Shown in pieces: positions 13,140 to 23,405 of a DNA stretch of 64,000 nucleotides. The stretch is from contig JALRMH010000062.1 of the NCBI GenBank assembly GCA_026119935.1, positions 124,001 to 188,000 of the forward strand. Reading direction: 5' to 3'. The position numbers and the translations under genes were made by a program. Positions within the stretch are counted from its first letter, which is position 1, and the number at the start of each line of letters is the position of its first letter. The notes below the pieces were generated by a model. The model saw only the letters and a program-made list of their open reading frames with translations, had not been told where the DNA came from and did not search any database. Source of the stretch: Endothia cerciana (lineage: Eukaryota; Ascomycota; Sordariomycetes; Diaporthales; Cryphonectriaceae).

Positions 13140-13960
13140 AGCCCGAAAGAAGTCGTATACTAATTGCGCCGTACTAAAAGACACCAAGATCATCGCCCAC
13201 GATGGTCACCGCATTCGAGTTGGCCAGGCGAAGACGTCCAAGAAGGTACATGAGCGCGAAGGATTCTATTTGGGCGAGACGTACCTTATCACCGACGACA
13301 AGAGGCGTGACTCCCGGATTCCTCTTGTCATCTCTTCCTACATCAAGAAGACAACCGGTCCGAACTATAACGTCAGCTCCTTCGGTGCCCTTCAAGTCGA
13401 CATGTACGACAGCGTCCGTGCCGCTGTCAGGACGCGAACTCCCCGGCCTGGGCTTCACCCACTGTCATCCAATGTGGCATGTCCCCAGCATCCTCAAGCA
13501 AGCACAAAACAACATTCCCTGGGCCCAGGAGATGAGAAAGGGTGATTTCATCGCCTTCTTCCATTCCTCGCTCCTGAATCGCCATACGTGGTGGCTGTAT
13601 AATTACGATTAGGATGATCCCATGACGGCGGTTGTGCAGATGGCCAATCGCGGTGTCGTTACCATCAGCGTCGATAACTTTCTGGACATCTGCGACCAGA
13701 AAGACAACGAGTTCGCCGCCAACTACCCTCGCGTGACCGGCATTACCCGAGAGTGTAGTGTCCAGGACCCCACCCAGCGCCTCAACAACCTGAACGTGGT
13801 CGATGATGGCAGCTATGTGGAGAACCACTTCACGGATGAGGAGTTCGAGGATGATTATGGCGAGAAGGGCGACGACGCGAAGGGCGACGACGCGAAGGAT
13901 GACGATGCGAAGGACGGCGGCATGGACATCAACGCGGATGGGGACATCATGATAGGTTGA
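13140..13960 (+). pseudogene. Broken gene of unknown family with acidic tail
   Basis: Coding-like sequence continues through two frames. The first segment (about 13150-13430) contains KDTKIIAHDGHRIRVG and GETYLITDDKRRDSRIPLV but has no in-frame ATG upstream. The second, in another frame from about 13430, contains GLGFTHCHPMWHVPSILKQ and FHSSLLNRHTWWLYNY, then meets an in-frame TAG (13610-13612). The same frame resumes with MTAVVQMANRGVVTISVDNF and ends in a short tandem acidic repeat (GDDAK units) before a stop at 13958-13960. No GT-AG intron that I could find repairs both breaks. I do not recognise the family. It may be a decayed gene, or carry sequencing errors. Confidence 0.4.
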
Positions 13961-15444
13961 GTGATGAGGTTGTTTATTATTCTATGAACTGCACCGGGGG
14001 TCAACTTGATAGCTGCCAACAACCAACCTCGCACGATCCTCAATGTTGTCATCTTACTTGCTCCATTGTTATACCAGCTAAGTGGCACGGTATATCCAAG
14101 GCTTTTGGTATCGTTTTGTGGGATGGGGAATTTCTTTCTCACTTGGTACCCTGTTTCGAGAAAAATATTCTCATTCCACCTAACCATCTCTGTTCTCGAT
14201 GCTTCAATCATATATCTCGTCGATTACCATTATTTCTCACCTCCCCTCTTGCCAATCTCGTAATTCCCTCCCTCCCACCCTCCTCTATCTTGACCTCTAG
14301 ACCCATCCCCTCTAAGTTCTTCACTACGGGCAACCTATATAATTCTATTCTATGATTGGCGCTTATTATGTCGGTTATCACGATCTCTCGGCCTGGTTCC
14401 CCACCCCCTTTCCTGTAGTCGGTATCTCAAGATATTCTCAGAGAAACGACAAATAGTGTTTTCATCGAGGAACTTTCTGTGGGTTATTGTGGCCACTGAT
14501 GGCCGGTATAGTGCAAGTCACAAATTGGCACCGTATGCAAAGCGCCATTGGGCAGATTCGTCCCCTTCCAGCAGCCCGCCACCCTGGTATGTCTTTGCAG
14601 CTCCTATCAGTGGCGCCACCAAATGTGATTTCTCTCGTCATGATCTCAAAGAGCCCTCTACTAATTTGGCGTATATGTGGCTGTCGCGTGAACCGGGACG
14701 AAGCGAACGTCCTCGAGCCTTACTCTCACTTGGTGCGCTTCTTGCTGCAGCCCATGCAGGCTTGGTCTAGGCCGTGTCGGCAGTCATTCGACCTGTGCAT
14801 ACTTAACGAATCTGCTCCAGCAGCTAAAGCACGCATGCTGAATGTCGGTCGGAGGTGCGGGCGGTACTGTCATCGAAGTAGGAGTCGCCGATGACAATGT
14901 AGGATCCTGTATGGTGGTAGCCCTGCATTGAATCTAGTCAACATAGTTTTTGTTAGGCGTGTCGTACGCGCTCGTCAGACATCTCTACCATTCTGTCGGT
15001 TTCGTTCGACTAGGATGCCTTGTACACATAGCTAACCCTTGGAAGCGCGGATTGATCTTGAAAAAGCACAGTCGCTCAGCACGCTGTTCATAAGGATATT
15101 GTGAGAATATTAGCTTACAGTCGTTGAGGATGACGTTGTCATGAGTTGGCGAAAGACACGGTCCAGGGTTCGCGGAACCAGAACAACCTTTGACGTGAGA
15201 CCTCTTGTCCAGCTAAGTGAATGAAGAAGGTTCAGCCTTGTAATCGACAAACGTGGAGGCAACATTCACCGCAAGCCACCGAAATGTCAAGTGAAAGTCA
15301 AGGTTAGCGTTAACCGTAGCTTATCAACCTGCAATGCCAGCAGACTGGCAATGGTGCAAGCAGCAGATCAGATAGTGTAACGGTTATTTTCGTGGTCTGC
15401 TGCAAAATGTACCCAGATTAAGTCCCGCTCGAGCTCCAGGGTTC

Positions 15445-15600
15445 GAGCGTGCTCCAGGGAAACTAAAATCCGTAGATAAGGCCATTGAGAGTGTTCGCAA
15501 ACAGGGTGGCTGACCCGTTTGCGAAAGCACCTTACGAAGCCCGCCTTAGTCCCGGCATTCCTCTGACCTTGTCCTGAACAATCCTCTTCTCTCTTTTTTT
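15445..15600 (+). repeat. Diverged direct repeat, copy 1
   Basis: Aligns by eye with 16325-16485 in the same orientation. Best blocks: CATTGAGAGTGTT at 15483, and the TAGTCCCGGCATTCCTCTGA block at 15547. Probably two relics of an old interspersed element. Confidence 0.6.
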
Positions 15601-16324
15601 CACATTACTTCTAGCGGGACGGAGTAGACTGAACATACCTTCATGTCCCCGTGTCCACAGCGTAGACTTCGTATGAAACTCAGATAGGGGGAGGGACCTT
15701 GAGAACCGCCATGGGTGTGCATGAGGATTACCACTTATTGAAACCACAGATCTGATGATTCCGTCGACTTGCCCTACTCATATGATCTCAATATAGAGAC
15801 CACATGTCCCAGGCTTTGAATCCTTCGACCAAGATAATGAAAAAGTTCCTGGAAGCCGAATGTATCTTTTGGATGAACATCACTTGCGCTCGATGAGCCG
15901 CCCCCGGGAGGGGGGTGGATTTCGCTCTTAACGAACTATGAACAATACTGGCGGCTGGCCAGTGTTTACTCACGGAGTCTCTTCAAACTGGTCATTCAAA
16001 AAGAAAGCACTAGAGAAGATGCTCATGGGGTAGCTGCACGTTTCACTTTACATCAGCTCTAGGATAAACGGATATCGTGCTCTTCCCAAGATTAGTGGAG
16101 TGATTTGCCAAGGTACGGCGGAGGCTGCCTTAGCTAAAATGGCACGGCGGGAGTGAATTGAGAAATTCCAGATGAGATTAGATCAGGCAGCACCGCACAT
16201 CATGCCTTATCAGTCTCTTTTGACAAAACTTTGTTCGGAACGGGCAGCTGGCTAGGTAGTGAGGTCACTATCTTGGTTGCTTGCGAAATGTCTCAAGAGC
16301 GAGTTCAACTCGGACGGCCCCCAA

Positions 16325-16485
16325 TTCGAGCCTGAACCAGGAAAACGTAGAACTGCTCCTAATCAAGGTCATTGAGAGTGTTAACAAATGGGAAAGGGGA
16401 CCTATTTGCGATAGTACTCCGTGATGTACTTCCTAGTCCCGGTATTTCTCTGACCTTTTCCTGAACATTACCCACTTTTTCCACT
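16325..16485 (+). repeat. Diverged direct repeat, copy 2
   Basis: Second copy of the element at 15445-15600. Several differences are C to T relative to copy 1 (for example CCGGCATTCC versus CCGGTATTTC), as expected from decay or repeat-induced point mutation. Confidence 0.6.
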
Positions 16486-17798
16486 ATCATGCACCGTGGT
16501 CAACAGCAGATCGACGCGCTGTTCTGGTTATAACAACGCCTTTCTCTGCAGCTTTACGTCCTTAGCTGATTCTTTTGAAGTACCAGCTTCCTGCAGTATT
16601 TTGTATCACGAGCTCCTTCGAAGATTCGTGAGGCGTCGTCTAGGACTTATCAATAAGTAACGCTAGTACCTCGTAGTCGAAGTTAACAAGATCTTGCGAG
16701 ACGCAGATTGCATGTCTCGAGACAAGGCACGAACGCTATATGCGTGGTATCGCTTCGCAGAGAAGCTTGAAGACGTATAAAGTCCTTTCCTTCGCCTCGT
16801 TTCCCTTCTTCGAGCCACTGTCTTCAAACATTCAAATAAAGACCACAATGTATGCTATGAGGGTGGCTATCGCGACCATCAGCGTGGTGATCGTCCAGGC
16901 TGTGATGTTGGTTCCGTTGGCATGAGGTTTGCAAGGGATCTATCGAGACCTTGAATCCTACCATCACTTTCAGTAACATGTCGAGGAGGCACTGCGAAGT
17001 TGATTATGGAGGCAGGTACGGCTGCGTTGGCGTTGTCGATGTTGACAAGAGCCGTCGAGGTCTTCGACAGGGAGAACCGTTGGTGCCTTGGAAGCGAGGC
17101 GCAGGATGGAAGACTTTTGAAAGGTTCTGGGGGAAGCGTTGTGCATAGATCGCCTGAAGACCAGATGACGAATAAGAAGATGGTCGGTGTATCACCAACC
17201 GGGCCCCCTTCCCCAAAGCGCAGAGACCCGTGCCTCAACTCATCATAATACTGCTCCTTGTCCACACGAGGCTTCCACCATACGCTACTGGAATCCGGAA
17301 GACAACTCTATGATCCCTTCGCTCATCACCCGTAAACTCATACAATTCGCCCGGGGAGTGATACAAACAAGGGAGGATGGTGTACGTTGAATACCAACCA
17401 GCTCGCGATGGATGGAACCTGCGAAGGAGGCCAAGTGTCAAACAGACTACCCAATCAAACATCGCAAGGTAGGTTGAAGGCCCTGAAGTGACCGGCACGA
17501 AGCGTAAAGACTCTCAATCCCCAACACAACCCCCAACACAATCTCCGAAGTTATATGTTGTTCACTGATGAAATTGGCAAAAGCTGTTGTGGTTGAGACC
17601 AGGGCGAGGAGGATGGGGGGGGGGGGGTTAGGGTTGGAGTGAAGTGAAGTGAAATCTTGCAGGGATGCGTCGCCTGCAGACGCGCTTCAGTTTAGCGAGA
17701 CGCGTTTGTGGCCGTGCTGCCGACCAGAGAGCAACATCATCAAACGGCTTCGAAGCAAGCAGCATACTTGCGAAGTATGTAATCTCTATCAAACGATC

Positions 17799-20303
17799 AT
17801 GATGCGCGATCGAAGGGTCATATATGACTCAGAGGACGAAGATGAGGGTTTTAGCCCTGGCAATAGTCCAGCCAAGGGCGCTGCAGCAGCACAGGCCGAC
17901 AACCCGACAGAGCCAAATGATGAAGGAGGACGAGTGGATCAGCCGACCAGTGACTCGCGATCGACAGACCCGGAGTTTTTCAAGCAGTTCTATGAGAACC
18001 AGCAGAATGCATCGGAAGAAGTCATCCCGGATACGGGGCGGGATGCTGAAGGCAGCAAGGCCTCCTCAGACCGGCTGAACAGCCCAGATCTCAAGGCAAA
18101 GAACAACTCATCGTCGGTCACGGATCCGGCACCGAAGAAGTCAAAGAAGGGGGGCTTGGCCAGAGTTGATGCCAGAGACTTTGCGGATTTGACCCAAGTC
18201 ACGACCCCAGACGCACCAGGCGTCAGGCAGAAAGACGTCTACGATTTTACTCTCAGTGAGGGGGAAGGGGCGCCTGTGGAATTTGCCGTTCCCAAGAAGA
18301 ACAGAAATCCAGTCAAGACCAACAGGAAACGGAAGAGGGGACTTCCAGAAGACACAGCTGTCGACATCACCCCACCACAGCTCTTGACGAGCATCCAAGG
18401 GTTAGACGACGAGAGCGAGCCTCCGAGGCCAGAGAAGAAGAAGCGAAAGAGCGCCCGGCAGGAGACCGAGCGCCAGATCCCCGATGATGTCGACTTGCTA
18501 GTTGTTTCCACCAACGCAGACATGGACGAAGTCGAATTGCGCGATAGCTACAACGACCCAGGCAGCGTGGTGCCCGATACCTTCGAGGCCCAGCCCGTGA
18601 GCAAGGAGCTGCCGTCAGCCTCGTTCTTCATCGACCCACCGAGTCGACTCACTGCGAGCCAGAAGCAGGAATACTTGCCAGTTAGTGGCCGTTCTGAGCT
18701 CGATGGGGACGAGGACCAGCAGCCTTCCCTCCCGCCGCCAAAGCCCCAAACGCAAGGCCAGCGATCTACGAACACGGAATCGACGATTGCGTACACCACC
18801 CCGAGCCGCTACTGCTCATCTGCGGCACCCCTTCCTATCCTGGACAATATCGATGACCTGACAACCTCCGGTGTGATGAGGGCACAGCTGGACATGACGC
18901 AGGCGGGCAGCTCATCCCTATCCTGCCGTGCTGACGCTGATCAGTGGCAGCCCCAGTCCTCGCCAGACGAGCTCAACCCGCATCTGCCACCAGCGCCAAG
19001 CCGCAAGGTGAAGAGAAAGAGGGATGCGGCTGTGGAAGATGCCCCTGCACACGATGAGTCTTGGAACTCCGATAAGATCGGATGTAGCCGGGAGAGTCAT
19101 GTGTCCAGACCAAGTCGCCGCAGGCCAAGTGTCGAGTCCAGTGCCAGGAAAGCTACTCAAGCAGAGACAAGTCCTGCCAGCCCGGGGGAAAAAAGGCAAG
19201 AGAGAGGGGAGAGGAACGAGACCATCCAAGAGGACTCTTGGGATTCCTATAAGATCGGTTTCCATCGGGAGCAGTACGTGCCTAGGCCCAGTAGGAGGAG
19301 GTCTAGGACAGGCCAAGAGGAAGAGAGCATGGACAACCTAAATCAGTCGATGCCCGACACGTGCCCGCCCGGAAACGTCGGCCTTGAGCATGGGAATGAC
19401 GCGGAGCCGATACTCATATCTTCAGGACATCAGGCGCCGCAGGGGGCTCCTGAAGGTGTCGAAGGATTGGATGCAGAATTCCTCGCAGCACTACCAGAGG
19501 ACCTCCGGCAGGAGATTATATCGGATCATATCACCCAGCAATCCGTCCGGACCTCGCAGGCTGCACGCACTAGAAGCCGTGGGCGGCCCACCAGGTCTTC
19601 GAGCGGGAGACAGCCTGTCCTTGAGCCTATGCCACAGCCCAAGAAGCGTGGAAGGAAGAAGAAGGAACAGAATAATGACGAAGCACCGATTGCTCTCCAA
19701 GAGCCAGAAGCAGACCCAAGTCCAGCGCCTACAGCCACCTCAAAGAGGAAAAGGGGCCGCCCGAAGAAATCAGAGGCTGTCCAGCCGCTATCTGCTCCTG
19801 ATACTGATCACACAAGCGCTGCAGCGAAAACAGCAGCGCCTGTACCGGTCGCCATGGATGAGCCTGAGCCGACGGAGTCCCCAGCAGTCAATTCTGCACA
19901 AGTCCTGCCAGAGGAACCAGGAGCCCGGTCGAAGAGAGGCCGCAAGAAGAAGGTTATGGAAGAGGCACCTAGGCCGCATGACATACATGAGGGCGCCGAA
20001 GAGCCCCTCGTGCTTCCTGTGCAAGACTCGGGTGAGCGTGCAGGATTTGAGGATCAACGCGAGGCTCTGAAAGATATCAGCAATACGGCATCCCAGAATG
20101 CCTCAACAAACAGTAGGACGGTAGACAAGGTCGCCTCCGACGACGGTGATGGTGGAAAGCAGCAAGAGGTCACGCCCGAGCCGAAAGCGAAGGAGATTTC
20201 AGTGTCTGGTTCGACCACCGGCCAACAGGGTAAGGTGCCGCTGAGGGTTGGCCTAAGCAAGAAGTCGAGGATCGCGCCTCTGCTGAAGATCATTCGCAAG
20301 TGA
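17799..20303 (+). CDS. AT-hook chromatin protein with ubiquitin-binding-like motif
   Basis: Single exon, 834 residues from the MMRDRRVIYDSEDEDE start; the frame is open from 17649, but the acidic MMRDRR start fits better than the upstream Met. The protein is largely disordered and charged. Three AT-hook-type motifs occur near residues 614, 650 and 711 (KKRGRKKKE, KRKRGRPKKSE, SKRGRKKKV), predicting minor-groove binding to AT-rich DNA. Near residue 556, LDAEFLAALPEDLRQEI fits a UBM-type ubiquitin-binding helix. A motif is duplicated near residues 420 and 478 (SWNSDKIG...RPSRRRPS and SWDSYKIG...RPSRRRS). The basic C-terminal tail VPLRVGLSKKSRIAPLLKII is conserved-looking. Nuclear location is inferred. 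The molecular role is unknown. Confidence 0.75.
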   Translation: MMRDRRVIYDSEDEDEGFSPGNSPAKGAAAAQADNPTEPNDEGGRVDQPTSDSRSTDPEFFKQFYENQQNASEEVIPDTGRDAEGSKASSDRLNSPDLKAKNNSSSVTDPAPKKSKKGGLARVDARDFADLTQVTTPDAPGVRQKDVYDFTLSEGEGAPVEFAVPKKNRNPVKTNRKRKRGLPEDTAVDITPPQLLTSIQGLDDESEPPRPEKKKRKSARQETERQIPDDVDLLVVSTNADMDEVELRDSYNDPGSVVPDTFEAQPVSKELPSASFFIDPPSRLTASQKQEYLPVSGRSELDGDEDQQPSLPPPKPQTQGQRSTNTESTIAYTTPSRYCSSAAPLPILDNIDDLTTSGVMRAQLDMTQAGSSSLSCRADADQWQPQSSPDELNPHLPPAPSRKVKRKRDAAVEDAPAHDESWNSDKIGCSRESHVSRPSRRRPSVESSARKATQAETSPASPGEKRQERGERNETIQEDSWDSYKIGFHREQYVPRPSRRRSRTGQEEESMDNLNQSMPDTCPPGNVGLEHGNDAEPILISSGHQAPQGAPEGVEGLDAEFLAALPEDLRQEIISDHITQQSVRTSQAARTRSRGRPTRSSSGRQPVLEPMPQPKKRGRKKKEQNNDEAPIALQEPEADPSPAPTATSKRKRGRPKKSEAVQPLSAPDTDHTSAAAKTAAPVPVAMDEPEPTESPAVNSAQVLPEEPGARSKRGRKKKVMEEAPRPHDIHEGAEEPLVLPVQDSGERAGFEDQREALKDISNTASQNASTNSRTVDKVASDDGDGGKQQEVTPEPKAKEISVSGSTTGQQGKVPLRVGLSKKSRIAPLLKIIRK

Positions 20304-20768
20304 CAACTGATCCTGATGTTGCTTTTGCTCGAACACCCAGCCTTTCCGGGATAGCCTTATCGGGAGACATCCTACGAGACAAGATATCTCGACCATTATC
20401 ACCGCGGCCAGAGGAGGAAGGATTGCAGGACTGCAGGATTAGATCATCTTGAGAACAGAACAATCTTGCACTGCATGTGTTCTAGTTACAAACCATGTAC
20501 CTCTTGCAGCAACAACGTGCATGTTTGGCGGCGACTCAGCCGCCGGGAATTGAGGGATCCCGCCCGTCCGCCCGCAGCGGGGGAAATTTTTCTAGCGACG
20601 GAGCGGGGCCGAAGCCGGCGGATGACTCGACCGCTGTGGATTATTTCCCACTCTGAATCGTGGCGGGGCATCGTCCGCCCCCTCTCCTCTTCACACCGCT
20701 ACCAAGCCAATTCGGCCACAATCCTACCCTCAGAAGGGTGGCAGCATACGAATCAACCCCCAGCCACC
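20304..20768. other. Intergenic between AT-hook gene and threonine synthase
   Basis: 465 bp between two same-strand genes; holds the terminator of one and the promoter of the other. No further ORF or repeat supported. Confidence 0.4.
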
Positions 20769-22593
20769 ATGTCGAACGGCGAAACGGCCAACGACGCCTC
20801 CAATGGCACACATACGCCCTCGCAGCGATACCTGAGCACCCGGGGCGAGGACAACGATGTACGAGCCCGTTCTCCTCCCACTGTGCAGGTCACCTGTTGT
20901 GGTATTGCCTCAGCTAACCTGATGCCTCGCAGCTCTCCTTCGAAGACGTCGTCCTCAAGGGCCTCGCCACCGACGGCGGCCTATACATCCCCGAAGAGAT
21001 CCCCTCTGCCGCGGACTGGCAGAGCTGGAAGGATCTGTCCTTCCCCGAGCTTGCCTTCAACATCCTGTCCCTGTACATCTCGCCCGCCGAGATCCCCCCC
21101 GAAGACCTCAAAGACATCATCCACAGGAGTTATGCGACGTTTCGTCATGAGGATGTCACTCCCCTGCGACACCTGCAGGGTAACCTGTACCTGCTCGAGC
21201 TGTTCCACGGCCCGACTTTCGCGTTCAAGGATGTGGCGCTGCAATTCCTGGGAAACTTGTTCGAGTACTTCTTGACGAGGAGGAATCAGGGCAAGGTTGG
21301 ACGAGGTGAGCGGCGCCCTGCTTGAGGTGATCTTGAAAGAAGGGATTGGGACTGACCGGCTTCCGCTGGGATACAGACAGGCACCATTTGACCGTAGTCG
21401 GCGCAACATCCGGCGACACAGGCAGCGCAGCGATCTACGGCCTGCGCGGCAAGAAGGACGTCTCCGTCTTCATTCTACACCCGAAGGGTCGCGTGAGCTC
21501 CATCCAAGAAGCCCAGATGACCACCGTGCTCGACAGGAACGTGCACAATCTCGCCGTGACGGGCACCTTCGACGACTGCCAGGACATCGTCAAGGCCCTC
21601 TTCGCGGATCCGGACATCAACTCCACGCTCAAGCTCGGCGCCGTCAACTCCATCAACTGGGCGCGCATCCTCGCGCAGATCGTCTACTACTTCCACGCGT
21701 ACTTCTCGCTCGCCAAGGACCCCTCCTCGCCCTTCTCGATCGGCGACAAGCTCCGCTTCGTCGTCCCCACGGGCAATTTCGGCGATATCCTCGCGGGCTA
21801 CTTCGCGCGGCGCATGGGCCTGCCGGTTGACAAGCTGGTCGTCGCGACCAACGAGAATGACATCCTCTATCGCTTCTGGAGGACGGGCCGGTACGACAAG
21901 AAGCCCAGGCATGGTGTTGAGGCCGAGGGCGGGCTGGCGGCTGACGGCGTCAAGGCCGACGAGAGCGGCGTCAAGGGCACGCTCAGTCCCGCGATGGACA
22001 TCCTGGTCTCCAGCAACTTCGAGCGGCTGCTCTGGTTCCTGGCGTACGAGTTCGCGGCCGAGGCCGGCATGGACGACGAGTGGACCAAGAAGCAGGCAGG
22101 CCAGGAGGTCGCGACCTGGCTGAACGATCTGAAGGCCAAGGGCGGGTTTGGCGTGTACAAGGCCGTGCATATGAGCGCCGAGCGGGACTTTGAAAGCGAG
22201 CGTGTCGATGACGAGCAGACGGTGGCGACGATCAAGGACTTTTACGGCAGGCTGGGATACATCCTCGACCCGCACTCCGCTGTGGGTGTTGCCGCGTCAC
22301 TGAGGAGTATTGCGAGAACCCCAAAGGCGACGCCGCATGTGTCGCTGAGCACAGCGCACCCGGCTAAGTTTGCCAATGCGGTCGACAAGGCTCTCACCGG
22401 GGCCGAGGGGTATGACTTCGAGGAGAAGGTGCTGCCGCCCGAGTTCGCAGGGATGGACACGCGGGAGAAGAGGGTCGCGTTTGTGGAGAACAGCTGGGAG
22501 TCTGTGAGAGAGCTGGTGAAGAAGCAGGTTGAGGAGGAGCTGCAGGCCGAGGAGACGGCCGCCAAGGAGGAGATCGAGGCGGATAAGGAGTAG
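20769..22593 (+). CDS. THR4: Threonine synthase
   Basis: Converts O-phospho-L-homoserine to L-threonine, the last step of threonine biosynthesis, using PLP. Exons 20769-20858, 20933-21305 and 21377-22593; introns of 74 and 71 nt. The first intron joins RGEDND to LSFEDVVLKGLATDGGLYIP; the second joins GKVGR to DRHHLTVVGATSGDTGSAA. Total 559 residues, a usual fungal length. The PLP lysine lies in GPTFAFKDVALQ (about Lys129), and the phosphate-binding VVGATSGDTGSAAIYGLRG is intact. PTGNFGDILAGYFARRMG and NENDILYRFWRTGRYD are also typical. The Glu/Lys-rich C-terminal helix ends at the stop. An alternative first donor (GTGCAG|GTCACC) would add 13 residues, but the chosen one matches homologues better. 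Confidence 0.93.
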
Positions 22594-23405
22594 ATATAGT
22601 GGAGCTCGGAGAGGATGCTGCATGTAAGGTTGTTTAGAGGCGCTGTCAATGGTAGATGAACGTGAGGGTGTTGATCTCGCATGGCACGGCGCAGTGGATG
22701 ATAAAGGTCTTTCGAGGCAACCAGACCTGGGATTGGCTGGGTGGCAAGAACAGCATGTATTGGAAAGTTTCGTACCTAGACTTTTGACCTATAAGGCTTG
22801 TTCTGTGTTGCGTCCTGACTGAAGATCTCGGAAGCCAACAACACGGCTTCAAACAACACAGGGGCCAAGGCTGATACCAAAAACACGATGATGCAGGCGA
22901 GAGGGAGCTGTGGAGTGGGAGGCCGCGATGATGGGGGAGCGCAGTGCTTATATGGTAGAAGTGGCCTGCCTACTTGGGCAGTGATATTTTGACCTCTTTC
23001 GATACCGTTGAAGACCGAATTCGCAGGCAGCCCGCCGCCGGACCGAGAGCCTCAATATTATTGATGGTCTCGGCACGGACTTCTCGACGAAAGTGTTGAG
23101 GCTGCCAGCCCGAGTCCTTGTTCATACTCTTCCGCAAGCATCGAGCGTTATCCTTGCTAAGTCTCGCTGTACTTTAGGCGTTGGCCCTCTCTCGTCTCAG
23201 CCAGTCTTCAGCCTCTTCTGCAGTCTTCGTAGGACCTTTCCTGACCTGTCGCCGCGCAGCCGGAACAAGATATAGACTTGTATCTCAGATCGCGCCGACC
23301 TCTTGTCTCGCGCCAGCGCAGAACATATGGAGTCACGGAGGTCCAACCACCTCTGCGGCCCAGCGGCTCATGATGCTTCCAAGTTTTGATGCCGTTCACC
23401 ATATA
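22594..23405. other. Convergent intergenic region
   Basis: 812 bp between two convergent genes; 3' ends and terminators expected. No coding sequence supported. Confidence 0.4.

Larger units (their letters stand above)
13961..17798. other. 3.8-kb relic-rich interval
   Basis: No intact gene. It contains a diverged direct repeat (listed separately) and a minus-strand coding-like trace at about 16838-17498. The trace includes GDTPTIFLFVIWSSGDL and ends in a hydrophobic helix (NITAWTITTLMVAIATLIA) with a stop near 16838, but I could not resolve introns. A 14-G run sits near 17615-17630, followed by GTGAA/GAAGT units. Confidence 0.4.

Noticed and set aside
17615..17645. TTAGGG next to a G run, as an interstitial telomere
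   Set aside because: Only about one and a half units; not an array.
21297..22275. ORFs overlapping threonine synthase in other frames
   Set aside because: GC-rich shadow frames; the enzyme's own frame is conserved throughout.
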